In this document: positions 47,750-56,996 of the stretch, piece by piece | Layout: each line of letters opens with the position of its first letter | Position numbering within the stretch: position 1 is the stretch's first letter | Assembly: GCA_028724545.1 (NCBI GenBank) | Contig: JAQYCU010000039.1 | Location: 1-64,000 of the forward strand | DNA from: a bacterium | GTDB lineage: Bacteria > Bacillota > Clostridia > Lachnospirales > Lachnospiraceae | Reading direction: 5' to 3' | Length of the DNA stretch: 64,000 nucleotides | Program-made: the position numbers and the translations under genes | Notes under the pieces: generated by a model | Database searches by the model: none | What the model was told of the DNA's origin: nothing | What the model saw: only the letters and a program-made list of their open reading frames with translations

Positions 47750-50700
47750 ATGCAGAAGTTTCTGGCAAATTGTGGAAAAAAAGTAGTAATTGGAGTCTTT
47801 TTACTGACAGCCCTGTTGACGGGAGCAAAGGCGCAGGCAGCTGAAACAGCAAGCCTCAGGGTGATTTCTACTACCGATTTGCATAACCAGATTAATAATG
47901 AGAATTATGATGCAGCCACGAAAAACAGAACAAAATCACTCGCCCGTTTAAGTACCATGATAAAATCTGCGCGTGCCGAGGTAACGAGAGGAACAAGCAT
48001 CACAGTAGATGTCGGGGATTCTGTTTATGGTTATGGTGCAGAGAAGATTATGGGAAGTGCTGAACAGCCGGGCGATGCGTTGCAGCCGATTTTTGCAGCG
48101 ATGAAAAAGGTTGGCTATGATGCCATTACATTAGGAAACCATGATTTTGATTATGGATATACATTTATCAAAAACCAGATGATAAAATCCGGCTTAAGTA
48201 ATCTCTGTGTGGTAGCCAATGTAAAAGAGTCTATGAGTGGCACTTATCCGTGGCAGAGAACAAAGATAATTACAAAACAGGTTCAGACTTCGCAGGGAAG
48301 AAATATAAATTTAAAGATTGGTATTGTCGGTGTTACGAAGGCAGAACTGTCAACATATTATGATTATAATGGAATTTTGCAGGGCGAAAGTATTCTGGCT
48401 ACTGTACGCACACAGTCAGCAGCATTAAAGAAGCAGGGGGCAGATATTGTTGTTGTCCTTTCGCATTGTGGATTTGGCGAGGAAAATGCAAAGGATGAGG
48501 ACCCGGAAGTTGGCTATGCATTGTCAAAAATCAGTACGGTAGATTGTGTTATGTTAGGACATCAGCACCGTAATTATCCGTCGGATGATGTCAGCACAAA
48601 ACCATTCTATGAACTGTCAAATATTGACAGAGCCAATGGCCTGACGAATGGCAAGCCGGTTGTAATGGTAGCAGACCATGCTGATGGTATTGGTATTGCA
48701 GATTTGCAACTGAAAATCAGTGGCAGTACGGTTACGGTTACAGGTGCCAGTACAGAAGTCCGGAAATGTTCGGCAGTGGTTCCTGAGGACCCGGAAATAG
48801 CCAGTGTGACAGACACGATGGATTCTCTTATCAAAACCACATATAATGATATTATGGCAAACGTGGCTACGAGCGCAGCAATTACCGGTTATTTTGGACC
48901 ATTAGAGGATAATTACGCGCTGCAGTTAAACAACGAGGCAAAAATACGGTTTGGTCTGCAATTTATACACAGCAGCGCAGGTTCAAGTTATTCTAAGTAT
49001 CACGTTATTGCTGCAACCAGATTTTATCTGGACGGAAGCGAAGGCAAAGATAATTATATTGAAATAGGGGACAACTTTACCCGAAAAGACATTTTGAATA
49101 TACAGGAATATCAGCATAACAACAATTATGTATACTGGATTACCGGTGCGCAGCTAAAGAGGTGGATGGAATGGTCTGCCAGTATGTTTGCGCAAAGCAA
49201 TGAAATTATTACTTCGGATTCTGTGCTTGCACAGCTGATGAAGCAGACTGGGGCAGCTTCGGTTGTATCGAACAGCTGGGTAAAAGGCTGGCAGTCATAT
49301 GCCATATTTGATGGCTTGGAGTATACAATAGATGCTTCACAGCCACCACGCTACAATGTATACGGAGAAGAACTGAATGCTAAGGCATCCAGAATCAAGA
49401 ATCTTACTTATAATGGAAAAGCTGTGACAAATACTACAAAGTTTATTCTGGTAGACAATTACGTATCGAAAGAATCAGCAGTCAGAAGTGCTTTGTATAA
49501 CCAGAGATTAACTTCAAAAGATTTAAGAACATCATACTATTTAGAAAATTATGTAAAAGAACTGGGAAACTTTGACCCGATTACCAATCAGGCTGACCAC
49601 AACTGGTCCGTAAGTTTTGGAACAAAAGGGAAACGTATTGTGCGCTCCAGTTCATTATCTGAAAAATATGCCTTGCTGCAGCCGTGGTACAAGAGTACTT
49701 TGAAAATGACAGAGGACTGTGCATATTATGAGGCTGATTTGGCAAATGGTACAAAAGAAACTGATACATATGGACCATTGCTTGTACTGGCACCGTCCAC
49801 AACAAAAATTACAAACAAAAATGTGACGGTTTATATTCAGGCTTCGGATGCTTCAGGTGTATCACAGATTTCGTATTTGCAGGGACAGCATGATGCAGAA
49901 GATTCTGCATGGGCAAATGCCAAAAAAGTCAGCAACAATGCGCTGACAATTACAAACAATAGTATCTATTCTATTTGTGCAACAGATGGAAATGGAAACC
50001 GAACCGTAAAACATATTGATATCAACAATATTAATACGAAAGTACTGGAAGTACCGACGATTGATAAATTTTCCAATAAGAAGACTTATGTAACAGGAGA
50101 GGCACAGGCCGGTCTGACGGTACATATTTCTGCGTCAGGGAAAAATTATACAACAACGGTAAATGCAAAAGGAAAATATTCCTGCAAAATCAGCAAGCAG
50201 AGAGCAGGCAGGGTGATTTCTGTATATGTTTCTGACAAGTCAGGAAGAAAGAGCAGTGTTGTGAAGACAACTGTGTTACGGCGTGGACCAAATTCACCAA
50301 CATTAAATGCTGTAACGAATAAGACAAAAACACTGACCGGAAAAGTAAATGATACCAATACTACGATTCTGGTTTATGTAGATGACAGAGTGTATGTACC
50401 AAAGTCGCGAGGTATTTCTGTTTATAAAGAGTGCGATAAGTATTCTAAAAAGAAAAAAATTTACTATGCGTCAAAATACAAAGTGTCGAAAGGAACATAT
50501 CATATTACGATTTCTGTTCCGAAAGCAAAGAAGACTATTACGGTATTTGCAGTCGATTCAAAGGGAAGATGCAGTCTGGTAACGAAGCGCAGTACGCAGG
50601 ATGCCGCACCAAACCAGCCACAGGTCAACAAAATCTGTGATGCTGAAAAACTTGTAACCGGCAAGATTCCTTCGGCTACTAAGATATGTAAGGTAACGGT

Positions 50701-51394
50701 AAAAGCAGGCAAGAAAAAATATACTGCAAAGAGCAAAAAGAATGGACATTTTGTGGTAAAGACAGGAGGATTTAAGGCAGGTTCTGTTATTTCTGTTTAT
50801 GCTTCTGATACTAAGAATGGAAAGAAGCGTACCAGTCTTTCTGTAAAATGCACAGTAGGTTCCCAGAATCAGTACATTTCTAAAAACAGTAAGATTACAG
50901 TGAAGTCCATCAGTAACCGTTCTACGGTAGTCAGAGGAAAAGTGACTTCGGCAGGAGATGTCTATATCAATTATGGTACAACAAGTGCCCAGCTGGATAT
51001 TAATAAAGGTGGTTCGTTCTCTTATTCTCTGCCGGAACCGTTAGCAGGAGGCACAGTAGTTTACATTGTGCGTTACAACAAGTCAACGGGCGAAGTAGTA
51101 GAAGTTAAGAAACTTATCGTAAAGATGAAAACGCCTTCCAAGCCGAAACTGGCTACGAAGAAAATAACAAAGGATACGAAGAAGATTGCCGTTTTGGCAG
51201 GCGAAAAGGCAACGGTTGTTGTAAAAACAGGCAAAAAAGTGATAAAAACCACGGCTTGCAAATATGACAAAAAGAAGAAACGTTATGTATATCGCGTTGC
51301 TATTCCAAAGGGAAAAGATAAGATTGTCTGCTATGTACAAAATACTGCCGGCAAGAGTAAAGTTTTGAAAGTGAAGAGAAAAACGGAAAAATAA
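47750..51394 (+). CDS. secreted bifunctional metallophosphatase/5'-nucleotidase with repeated C-terminal Ig-like modules
   Basis: RVISTTDLHNQI, TLGNHDFDYG, VLSHCGFGEEN, LGHQHRNYP; C-terminal TGKVNDTNTTILVYVDD / TGKIPSATKICKVTVKAG / VRGKVTSAGDVYI repeats. Confidence 0.9.
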   Translation: MQKFLANCGKKVVIGVFLLTALLTGAKAQAAETASLRVISTTDLHNQINNENYDAATKNRTKSLARLSTMIKSARAEVTRGTSITVDVGDSVYGYGAEKIMGSAEQPGDALQPIFAAMKKVGYDAITLGNHDFDYGYTFIKNQMIKSGLSNLCVVANVKESMSGTYPWQRTKIITKQVQTSQGRNINLKIGIVGVTKAELSTYYDYNGILQGESILATVRTQSAALKKQGADIVVVLSHCGFGEENAKDEDPEVGYALSKISTVDCVMLGHQHRNYPSDDVSTKPFYELSNIDRANGLTNGKPVVMVADHADGIGIADLQLKISGSTVTVTGASTEVRKCSAVVPEDPEIASVTDTMDSLIKTTYNDIMANVATSAAITGYFGPLEDNYALQLNNEAKIRFGLQFIHSSAGSSYSKYHVIAATRFYLDGSEGKDNYIEIGDNFTRKDILNIQEYQHNNNYVYWITGAQLKRWMEWSASMFAQSNEIITSDSVLAQLMKQTGAASVVSNSWVKGWQSYAIFDGLEYTIDASQPPRYNVYGEELNAKASRIKNLTYNGKAVTNTTKFILVDNYVSKESAVRSALYNQRLTSKDLRTSYYLENYVKELGNFDPITNQADHNWSVSFGTKGKRIVRSSSLSEKYALLQPWYKSTLKMTEDCAYYEADLANGTKETDTYGPLLVLAPSTTKITNKNVTVYIQASDASGVSQISYLQGQHDAEDSAWANAKKVSNNALTITNNSIYSICATDGNGNRTVKHIDINNINTKVLEVPTIDKFSNKKTYVTGEAQAGLTVHISASGKNYTTTVNAKGKYSCKISKQRAGRVISVYVSDKSGRKSSVVKTTVLRRGPNSPTLNAVTNKTKTLTGKVNDTNTTILVYVDDRVYVPKSRGISVYKECDKYSKKKKIYYASKYKVSKGTYHITISVPKAKKTITVFAVDSKGRCSLVTKRSTQDAAPNQPQVNKICDAEKLVTGKIPSATKICKVTVKAGKKKYTAKSKKNGHFVVKTGGFKAGSVISVYASDTKNGKKRTSLSVKCTVGSQNQYISKNSKITVKSISNRSTVVRGKVTSAGDVYINYGTTSAQLDINKGGSFSYSLPEPLAGGTVVYIVRYNKSTGEVVEVKKLIVKMKTPSKPKLATKKITKDTKKIAVLAGEKATVVVKTGKKVIKTTACKYDKKKKRYVYRVAIPKGKDKIVCYVQNTAGKSKVLKVKRKTEK

Positions 51395-51407
51395 AAGAGG
51401 CAGAAAG

Positions 51408-51719
51408 ATGAATACAAGAAAATCGCTTTATGATGTTGCAACTTTTTACAAAAAGGGTGCCGTATTAAAAGCAAGTTACGAAGGAATGCGTTATCAGGTA
51501 GAGCGTGCCGGGGCAGAAGAGGAGTATTGCCTGAAGGTTTCTGTCTGGCCAGAGCCTTTTTGCTACGAAAAAACGCAGCAGGATAAAATAGAAGCAAAAG
51601 AGTTTGCCTATTCGGAAGAAGGTCTGGATGAGGTATATACCTGGCTTTGCAATAAATACGAAGAAGAGCAGGAACGCTGGGAGCATGCCAGAGATTTTCC
51701 TTTGGATGGTGTATTATAA
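51408..51719 (+). CDS. hypothetical protein, 103 aa
   Basis: ORF with start after RBS-like gaggcag, same strand and tight spacing with neighbours. Confidence 0.6.
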   Translation: MNTRKSLYDVATFYKKGAVLKASYEGMRYQVERAGAEEEYCLKVSVWPEPFCYEKTQQDKIEAKEFAYSEEGLDEVYTWLCNKYEEEQERWEHARDFPLDGVL

Positions 51720-51732
51720 AGGAGGCAGATTT

Positions 51733-51963
51733 ATGGGAAAATTATGGCTGGTTGAGGGATTTTGCCCACAGGACAAATATCATTGTCTGATGCCTGTAGA
51801 ATATGTTCCTGTTGAGAAAAATGGCGAAGTATTCTGCTATAAAAAAGACAGTATGGCATGCAGAAAAGGGAAAGATGGCATATGCGAAGAAGGAACTGCG
51901 TGTGAGTTTTTCAAACAGGCACCAGAGGAACTGGATAAAAATGCAAACTGGTATGAACCATGA
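51733..51963 (+). CDS. hypothetical protein, 76 aa, Cys-containing
   Basis: MGKLWLVEGFCPQDKYHCLMPVEYVPVEKNGEVFCYKKDSMACRKGKDGICEEGTACEFFKQ; RBS aaaggagg. Confidence 0.6.
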   Translation: MGKLWLVEGFCPQDKYHCLMPVEYVPVEKNGEVFCYKKDSMACRKGKDGICEEGTACEFFKQAPEELDKNANWYEP

Positions 51964-52022
51964 TTTGTAAAAGTATATAGTCCTTGATTTGTAAAAAAAG
52001 AAGTTCAATTTATAAAAAGCAA

Positions 52023-52061
52023 AAAAGTCTGATTCGTAAAAAGTAAGAATCAGACTTTTTC
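52023..52061 (+). terminator. intrinsic terminator
   Basis: aaaaagtctgattcgtaaaaagtaagaatcagacttttt. Confidence 0.88.
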
Positions 52062-52075
52062 GGAAAGAGGAAAAA

Positions 52076-52711
52076 ATGGCTGCGAAGGAAAAGCAAAGAG
52101 TGGAAAGAGTGTTAGCTCTTCTGGACAACGAATACGGAACAGAGTACCGTTGTTATTTGAATTATGAAACACCGTGGCAACTGCTGATTGCAACGATGCT
52201 AAGCGCGCAGTGCACAGATGCCAGGGTAAATATGGTAACAAAAGATTTGTTTGTCAAATATCCAACACTGGAGGATTTTGCAAATGCAGATTTAGAGGAA
52301 CTGGAACAGGATATTAAATCTACGGGATTTTATCATAATAAGGCAAAAAATATTATCGCCTGTACCAAAAAATTGCTGGAAGAATTTCACGGGGAAGTGC
52401 CACGCGATATTGACGACCTGACATCACTTGCCGGTGTTGGACGAAAGACGGCAAATGTTATCAGAGGAAATATCTACCACGAGGCAAGTATAGTAGTTGA
52501 TACACATGTGAAACGTATTTCTAAGAAACTTGGTTTTACAAAGGAAGATGACCCGGAAAAAATAGAATTTGAGCTGATGAAAATTTTACCGGAAGACCAT
52601 TGGATTCTCTACAATATTCATATTATAACGCTGGGGCGTTCTATTTGTACGGCACGGAATCCTAAGTGTGACACCTGCTTCTTACGGGAAGAATGTCCGG
52701 GTGCAAACTAG
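52076..52711 (+). CDS. nth: endonuclease III
   Basis: MLSAQCTDARVN, LTSLAGVGRKTANVI (HhH), C-terminal CTARNPKCDTCFLREEC [4Fe-4S] motif. Confidence 0.95.
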   Translation: MAAKEKQRVERVLALLDNEYGTEYRCYLNYETPWQLLIATMLSAQCTDARVNMVTKDLFVKYPTLEDFANADLEELEQDIKSTGFYHNKAKNIIACTKKLLEEFHGEVPRDIDDLTSLAGVGRKTANVIRGNIYHEASIVVDTHVKRISKKLGFTKEDDPEKIEFELMKILPEDHWILYNIHIITLGRSICTARNPKCDTCFLREECPGAN

Positions 52712-53316
52712 TATTCCAATTTGCAAAGGCGCAGTTGTCTGATGACAGAATCCTTGAGCGAAATGTCAGAATTTTGCACAAGTGTAATCAGTTTATCGAC
52801 TTCTTCCAATTGCTGTTCTCTGGCATAGATATTGCCGAGCGTAACAAAAACACTGGAGATATCGCTGCCAATAGAAAGTGAATATTCCATAATCTGCCGG
52901 GAACGGTCATATTCTTCCTGCTCATATAAGTATTTTCCCCAGTTGTTTAGTGCACGGATAAAAGAAAGAAAGTTCTGGTCGCAGGCAGAAAGTTCTTCTA
53001 AGTTTGTCGGACCATATTTTTCTTTTAAGTCCGTATTAGAATAACCGGACAAATTCAGCATTTTACGTCTGGAACATTCCCGTACTTGATTTTGCAAGTC
53101 CTCTTCCGTTTCATCAAGAGGTGTTCCAAAAGGAAGTGCGTCATTAGGAACCGTGAGGTACGGTAATGAACTGATATCCTGTTTTCTGGCAAAATTGGCT
53201 TGCGCTTCCCGTTCCCAGAAGGCGTCATTTTTTTTAGAAACGTCAGAATGATTTTGTTTCAACTTGACGCGCAGCCATATTACGAATACAATAATGCATA
53301 TAAGACAGATGGGCAT
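52708..53316 (-). CDS. N-terminally TM-anchored TPR-like hypothetical protein
   Basis: MPICLICIIVFVIWLRVKL TM, then LYEQEEYDRSRQIMEYSLSIGSDISSVFVTLGNIYAREQQLEEVDKLI. Confidence 0.65.
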   Translation of the reverse strand: MPICLICIIVFVIWLRVKLKQNHSDVSKKNDAFWEREAQANFARKQDISSLPYLTVPNDALPFGTPLDETEEDLQNQVRECSRRKMLNLSGYSNTDLKEKYGPTNLEELSACDQNFLSFIRALNNWGKYLYEQEEYDRSRQIMEYSLSIGSDISSVFVTLGNIYAREQQLEEVDKLITLVQNSDISLKDSVIRQLRLCKLEY

Positions 53317-53360
53317 AATGATGTTCCTTTCTAAAATTAACAAAATGGAGGCATAGTAAT

Positions 53361-53465
53361 ATGAATTTTTTTAATCCTAAGAATCAAAAAAGAATAGCAG
53401 CAGCAATATGTATTTTAGTTATTATTGCTATGGTTGTTCCTATTATATTTGGTTACGCATATTAG
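53361..53465 (+). CDS. small single-TM protein, 34 aa
   Basis: ATG after tggaggc RBS; MNFFNPKNQKRIAAAICILVIIAMVVPIIFGYAY*. Confidence 0.65.
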   Translation: MNFFNPKNQKRIAAAICILVIIAMVVPIIFGYAY

Positions 53466-53554
53466 GATTGTATAGTAATCAGTTTTGAAGTGGAGAAATA
53501 CATCGGGTATTTCTCCATTTCAATATTACAGAATATGCGAAATGTTGTCAAATT

Positions 53555-53599
53555 CACCATAAATATTTGACTTGCCAATTTATTATGGTGTGATAAAAT
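53555..53599 (+). promoter_or_regulatory. promoter with palindromic operator-like arms upstream of VanW-family gene
   Basis: CACCATAA (53555-53562) N20 TTATGGTG (53583-53590); TTGACT -35 lies between; gataaaat -10. Confidence 0.45.
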
Positions 53600-53635
53600 A
53601 GATAGAAAAATATGTGAGGAGTATGGAGGCTTTAT

Positions 53636-55165
53636 ATGACAAGCAAAAATAAAAAACTGACAGTACTGTTTGTGATAGGATGTATATGCATTCTGGTGAT
53701 AGCAGGTGCAGTAGGTCTTGTGGCCGGTGGTGCATTTAAGAATAGAAATAAAATAGCAGAAGGCGTTAAAATCAGTGGACTGGATGTTGGAGGCCTGACA
53801 AAGGAAGAAGCACAGAAAAAAGCAGATACCTATATTGAAAAGTTAGAAAACCGAGAGGTTACTATTGTAATAGATGATGCGCAGCAGATAACCACGACAG
53901 CGAAGAATTTAGGATTTTCCTGCGAAGCAGGGGATACGGTTGACAAAGCGTATGCATTAGGAAAATCAAACGGATTGTTATCAGGATTTCATAAAATTAC
54001 GGAAAAAGAGAAGAATAAATTGTCATTTACTACGGAAGTAGATGAGGAAATGGTAAAAATGTTTGTGCAGGAAAACTGCAAGAAATATGACATTACAGCG
54101 AAAAATGCAAAACTGAAGCTGGTCAATGGAGCGTTTAAAGCAACAAAATCGCGTGATGGACGTGAAATCAAAGTGGAAGATACGGCAACAGTAATCAGTC
54201 ACGATTTGCTGAAAAAAGTGTCAGATGAACCGTTAGAGATTGATGCAGTTGTTCAGGTTAAAAAAGCAAAATACACAAAAGAACAGGTGGCAAAGTGTAA
54301 GGATTTATTAGGAAGTTATTCGACATCTTATGCGACATCTACTGCAGCGAGGGCAACGAATGTAAAAGTTGCAGCAAATTACATTAACGGAACGATTGTT
54401 TATCCGGGAAAAACATTTTCTGTCATCAAAACGATTAAAGACCGTACCGAGGAGAATGGTTATCAGGCAGCATCAGAGTATTCCAGTGGAAAAGTAGTAG
54501 AAGGTATCGGTGGTGGCGTGTGCCAGGTATCCACGACCTTATACAATGCCGTTATCAATGCAGAACTGGAAGTTGTTGAGCGTTCGCCACATTCTATGGT
54601 GGTTTCTTATGTAGATGTATCGAGAGATGCTGCAATTTCAGGGGATTATAAAGATTTCAAATTTAAAAACAATACGGACGTACCGGTTTATATTGCTGCA
54701 ACAGCAGATGGTGTTACACTTTCTTTCCGGATTTATGGCGAAGAAACACGTCCGGCAAACAGAACGATTAAGTTCAAACCGGAGATTTTGGAAACCATTG
54801 AGCCGGGGGAAGCAAAAGTGACGGAAGATAAGACAAAACCAGCGTCTTATCGCACGGTAACGCAGTCAGCACACGTTGGATATAAGGCAAAATTATGGAA
54901 AATCGTATATGTTGACGGACAGCGCACGGATAAGATTTTGCTAAATTCCAGTGTATATGCAGCAGAGCCGGAATATGTGACAGTAGGCAAACAGCCGAAA
55001 GAAACAAAAGAGCCAAAGAATACGGAAAAACCGAAAACTTCAGCCAACCCAAAGGAAACGAAATCGCCGAAGGCAAGTGCAAAGTCTACCGTAAAACCAA
55101 AGGCAACGAAAAAACCGGTTGCAACCAGTAAGCCAAAAGCAACAAAAAAGCCGGCAGCAGAATAG
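53636..55165 (+). CDS. VanW family protein with N-terminal peptidoglycan-binding-like domain and Lys/Pro/Thr-rich tail
   Basis: YPGKTFSVIKTIKDRTEENGYQAASEYSSGKVVEGIGGGVCQVSTTLYNAVINAELEVVERSPHSM. Confidence 0.92.
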   Translation: MTSKNKKLTVLFVIGCICILVIAGAVGLVAGGAFKNRNKIAEGVKISGLDVGGLTKEEAQKKADTYIEKLENREVTIVIDDAQQITTTAKNLGFSCEAGDTVDKAYALGKSNGLLSGFHKITEKEKNKLSFTTEVDEEMVKMFVQENCKKYDITAKNAKLKLVNGAFKATKSRDGREIKVEDTATVISHDLLKKVSDEPLEIDAVVQVKKAKYTKEQVAKCKDLLGSYSTSYATSTAARATNVKVAANYINGTIVYPGKTFSVIKTIKDRTEENGYQAASEYSSGKVVEGIGGGVCQVSTTLYNAVINAELEVVERSPHSMVVSYVDVSRDAAISGDYKDFKFKNNTDVPVYIAATADGVTLSFRIYGEETRPANRTIKFKPEILETIEPGEAKVTEDKTKPASYRTVTQSAHVGYKAKLWKIVYVDGQRTDKILLNSSVYAAEPEYVTVGKQPKETKEPKNTEKPKTSANPKETKSPKASAKSTVKPKATKKPVATSKPKATKKPAAE

Positions 55166-55203
55166 GCAGCAGAAACTTCATATGAAAGAAGTGGTATGGA
55201 AAA

Positions 55204-55300
55204 GCGACAGTGCGTACAGACGAAAGCAGAGAAATGAAGTGCGAAAATGTGTGCAGGCGAAAGCAGGGATATGAAGTGGCGACAGTATGTGCAGGCGAAG
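55204..55300. repeat. three degenerate 37/38-bp tandem units
   Basis: gcgacagtgcgtacagacgaaagcagagaaatgaagt / gcgaaaatgtgtgcaggcgaaagcagggatatgaagtg / gcgacagtatgtgcaggcgaag. Confidence 0.8.
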
Positions 55301-55348
55301 AAAAAATGCTATGGAAATAGGATTTGCAGATAAAGGAGAAAGTATAGA

Positions 55349-56329
55349 ATGGAGATAGGAAAAGTACCTGAGAATGTGCTAAAAAGGGCAGTATTTAAGC
55401 AGATAAGAAAAAGACGTCCCGAAGTGATTCTTCACCCGGCTGTGGGAGAAGATTGCAGCGCGATAGCAGCAAAAGATGATGAAATGCTTGTATTTTCAGT
55501 GGACCCGATTACGGTAGCAACAAAGCAGGATGGTATGTTTGCTGTTCATATTACGGCAAATGACCTGGCATCTTCTGGTGCTGAGCCGGTTGGTATTATG
55601 ACAAGTATTCTTTTGCCACCGGGTACAAGAGAGATTCGGTTACGGGAACTTATGCAGGAAATGGAACGGGCATGTGCTTTGCTGCAAATGGAAATTATCG
55701 GTGGGCATACGGAAATATCAGATGCCGTGAATCGTCCGGTAGTAACTGTAACAGGAATCGGCAAAGTAAAAAAAGGGGAGCTGATAACAACAGGTGGCCT
55801 CAAGCCGGGTGATGAATTGGTTATGACGAAATGGGCAGGAATAGAAGGCACGGCAATCATTGCTTCGCAGAAGCGAGAAAAACTGTTAGAAACATTGCCG
55901 GAAGAACTGGTAGATGAAGCAGCATCGTTCCGGGAGTATTTGTCTGTTATGCCGGAGGCAGCAGTTGCGAAACGTGTCGGAGTGAGTGCAATGCATGATG
56001 TGACAGAGGGAGGTATTTTTGGTGCATTGTGGGAAATCGGTGCAGCTGCTGATACGGGTATTACGGCAGATTTGATGAAAATTCCGATTCGTCAGGAAAC
56101 GATTGAAGTGTGTGAAGTGTTTGATATCAATCCGTATCAGATGATGTCAAGCGGCTCTTTACTGATAGGATGTCGTCAGGGAAATCTTCTTGTGGAAGAA
56201 CTAAATCAGGCAGGCATTCCGGCAGTTGTGATTGGCAGGGCGACAGAAACGAATGACAGAATTGTGAGAAATGGAGAGGATATTCGTTTTCTTGGGCCGG
56301 CAGGCAGTGACGAAATATATAAAATATAA
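55349..56329 (+). CDS. AIR synthase-related (HypE/PurM fold) protein
   Basis: VGEDCSAIAAKDDEMLVFSVDPITVA, HITANDLASSGAEPVGI, GVSAMHDVTEGGIFGALWEIG. Confidence 0.85.
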   Translation: MEIGKVPENVLKRAVFKQIRKRRPEVILHPAVGEDCSAIAAKDDEMLVFSVDPITVATKQDGMFAVHITANDLASSGAEPVGIMTSILLPPGTREIRLRELMQEMERACALLQMEIIGGHTEISDAVNRPVVTVTGIGKVKKGELITTGGLKPGDELVMTKWAGIEGTAIIASQKREKLLETLPEELVDEAASFREYLSVMPEAAVAKRVGVSAMHDVTEGGIFGALWEIGAAADTGITADLMKIPIRQETIEVCEVFDINPYQMMSSGSLLIGCRQGNLLVEELNQAGIPAVVIGRATETNDRIVRNGEDIRFLGPAGSDEIYKI

Positions 56330-56361
56330 GAAATATGTAAAAAATATTAGATAAAAGGAAA

Positions 56362-56455
56362 ATAGAAAAAGTTAGAAAGCGATAGAAAAAGTTAGAAAAC
56401 GATAGAAAAAAGCAGGAAACAATAGAAAAGATAGAAAACGATAGGAAAAGCAAGC
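56362..56455. repeat. five degenerate about 20-bp tandem units
   Basis: atagaaaaagttagaaagcg x2, then atagaaaaaagcaggaaaca, atagaaaagatagaaaacg, ataggaaaagcaag. Confidence 0.75.
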
Positions 56456-56510
56456 ATATAAAACAATATAAAAAGCAAGAAATACAAGAAAAGCAGGAAA
56501 GAGGTAACGT

Positions 56511-56996
56511 ATGAAAGAGCAAATTTTAAATGCAATCAGCAAAAATGGTCGTTTTTCAACAGAAGACCTGGCTGCCATGCTGGCGACAGATGAAGAAACG
56601 ATTAGAAAAGAAATTAAAGAAATGGAAGAGGATAATGTGATTTGTGGCTATCCGACGCTGATTAACTGGGACCAGACGGATTGCGAAAAAGTAACAGCGT
56701 TAATTGAAGTAAAAGTAACGCCACAACGTGATATGGGATTTAACAAAGTGGCAGAGCGTATTTACCGTTTTGAGGAAGTAGAGAGCGTGTATCTGATGTC
56801 CGGTGGTTTTGACTTAACGGTTATTATTCAGGGAAAGAGTATGAAAGAAGTGGCAAGATTTGTTTCGGAGAAACTGTCAACTCTGGAATATGTCAACAGC
56901 ACGGCGACTTATTTTGTCCTGAAAAAATATAAAGAGCATGGACTGATTATGACAAAAGATAATAACGAATCAGAAAGGATGTTGATAACACCATGA
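56511..56996 (+). CDS. Lrp/AsnC family transcriptional regulator
   Basis: FSTEDLAAMLATDEETIRKEIKEMEEDNVICGYPTLINW; RAM domain EVESVYLMSGGFDLTVIIQG. Confidence 0.92.
   Translation: MKEQILNAISKNGRFSTEDLAAMLATDEETIRKEIKEMEEDNVICGYPTLINWDQTDCEKVTALIEVKVTPQRDMGFNKVAERIYRFEEVESVYLMSGGFDLTVIIQGKSMKEVARFVSEKLSTLEYVNSTATYFVLKKYKEHGLIMTKDNNESERMLITP

Noticed and set aside
51960-52022. Repeated gatttgtaaaa motifs between the small Cys protein and nth
   Set aside because: Only short imperfect copies; the last belongs to the terminator loop, so likely incidental AT-rich similarity
55204-55300. CRISPR-like 37-bp repeat periodicity
   Set aside because: Tandem units without unique spacers, degenerate; a short tandem duplication rather than repeat-spacer array
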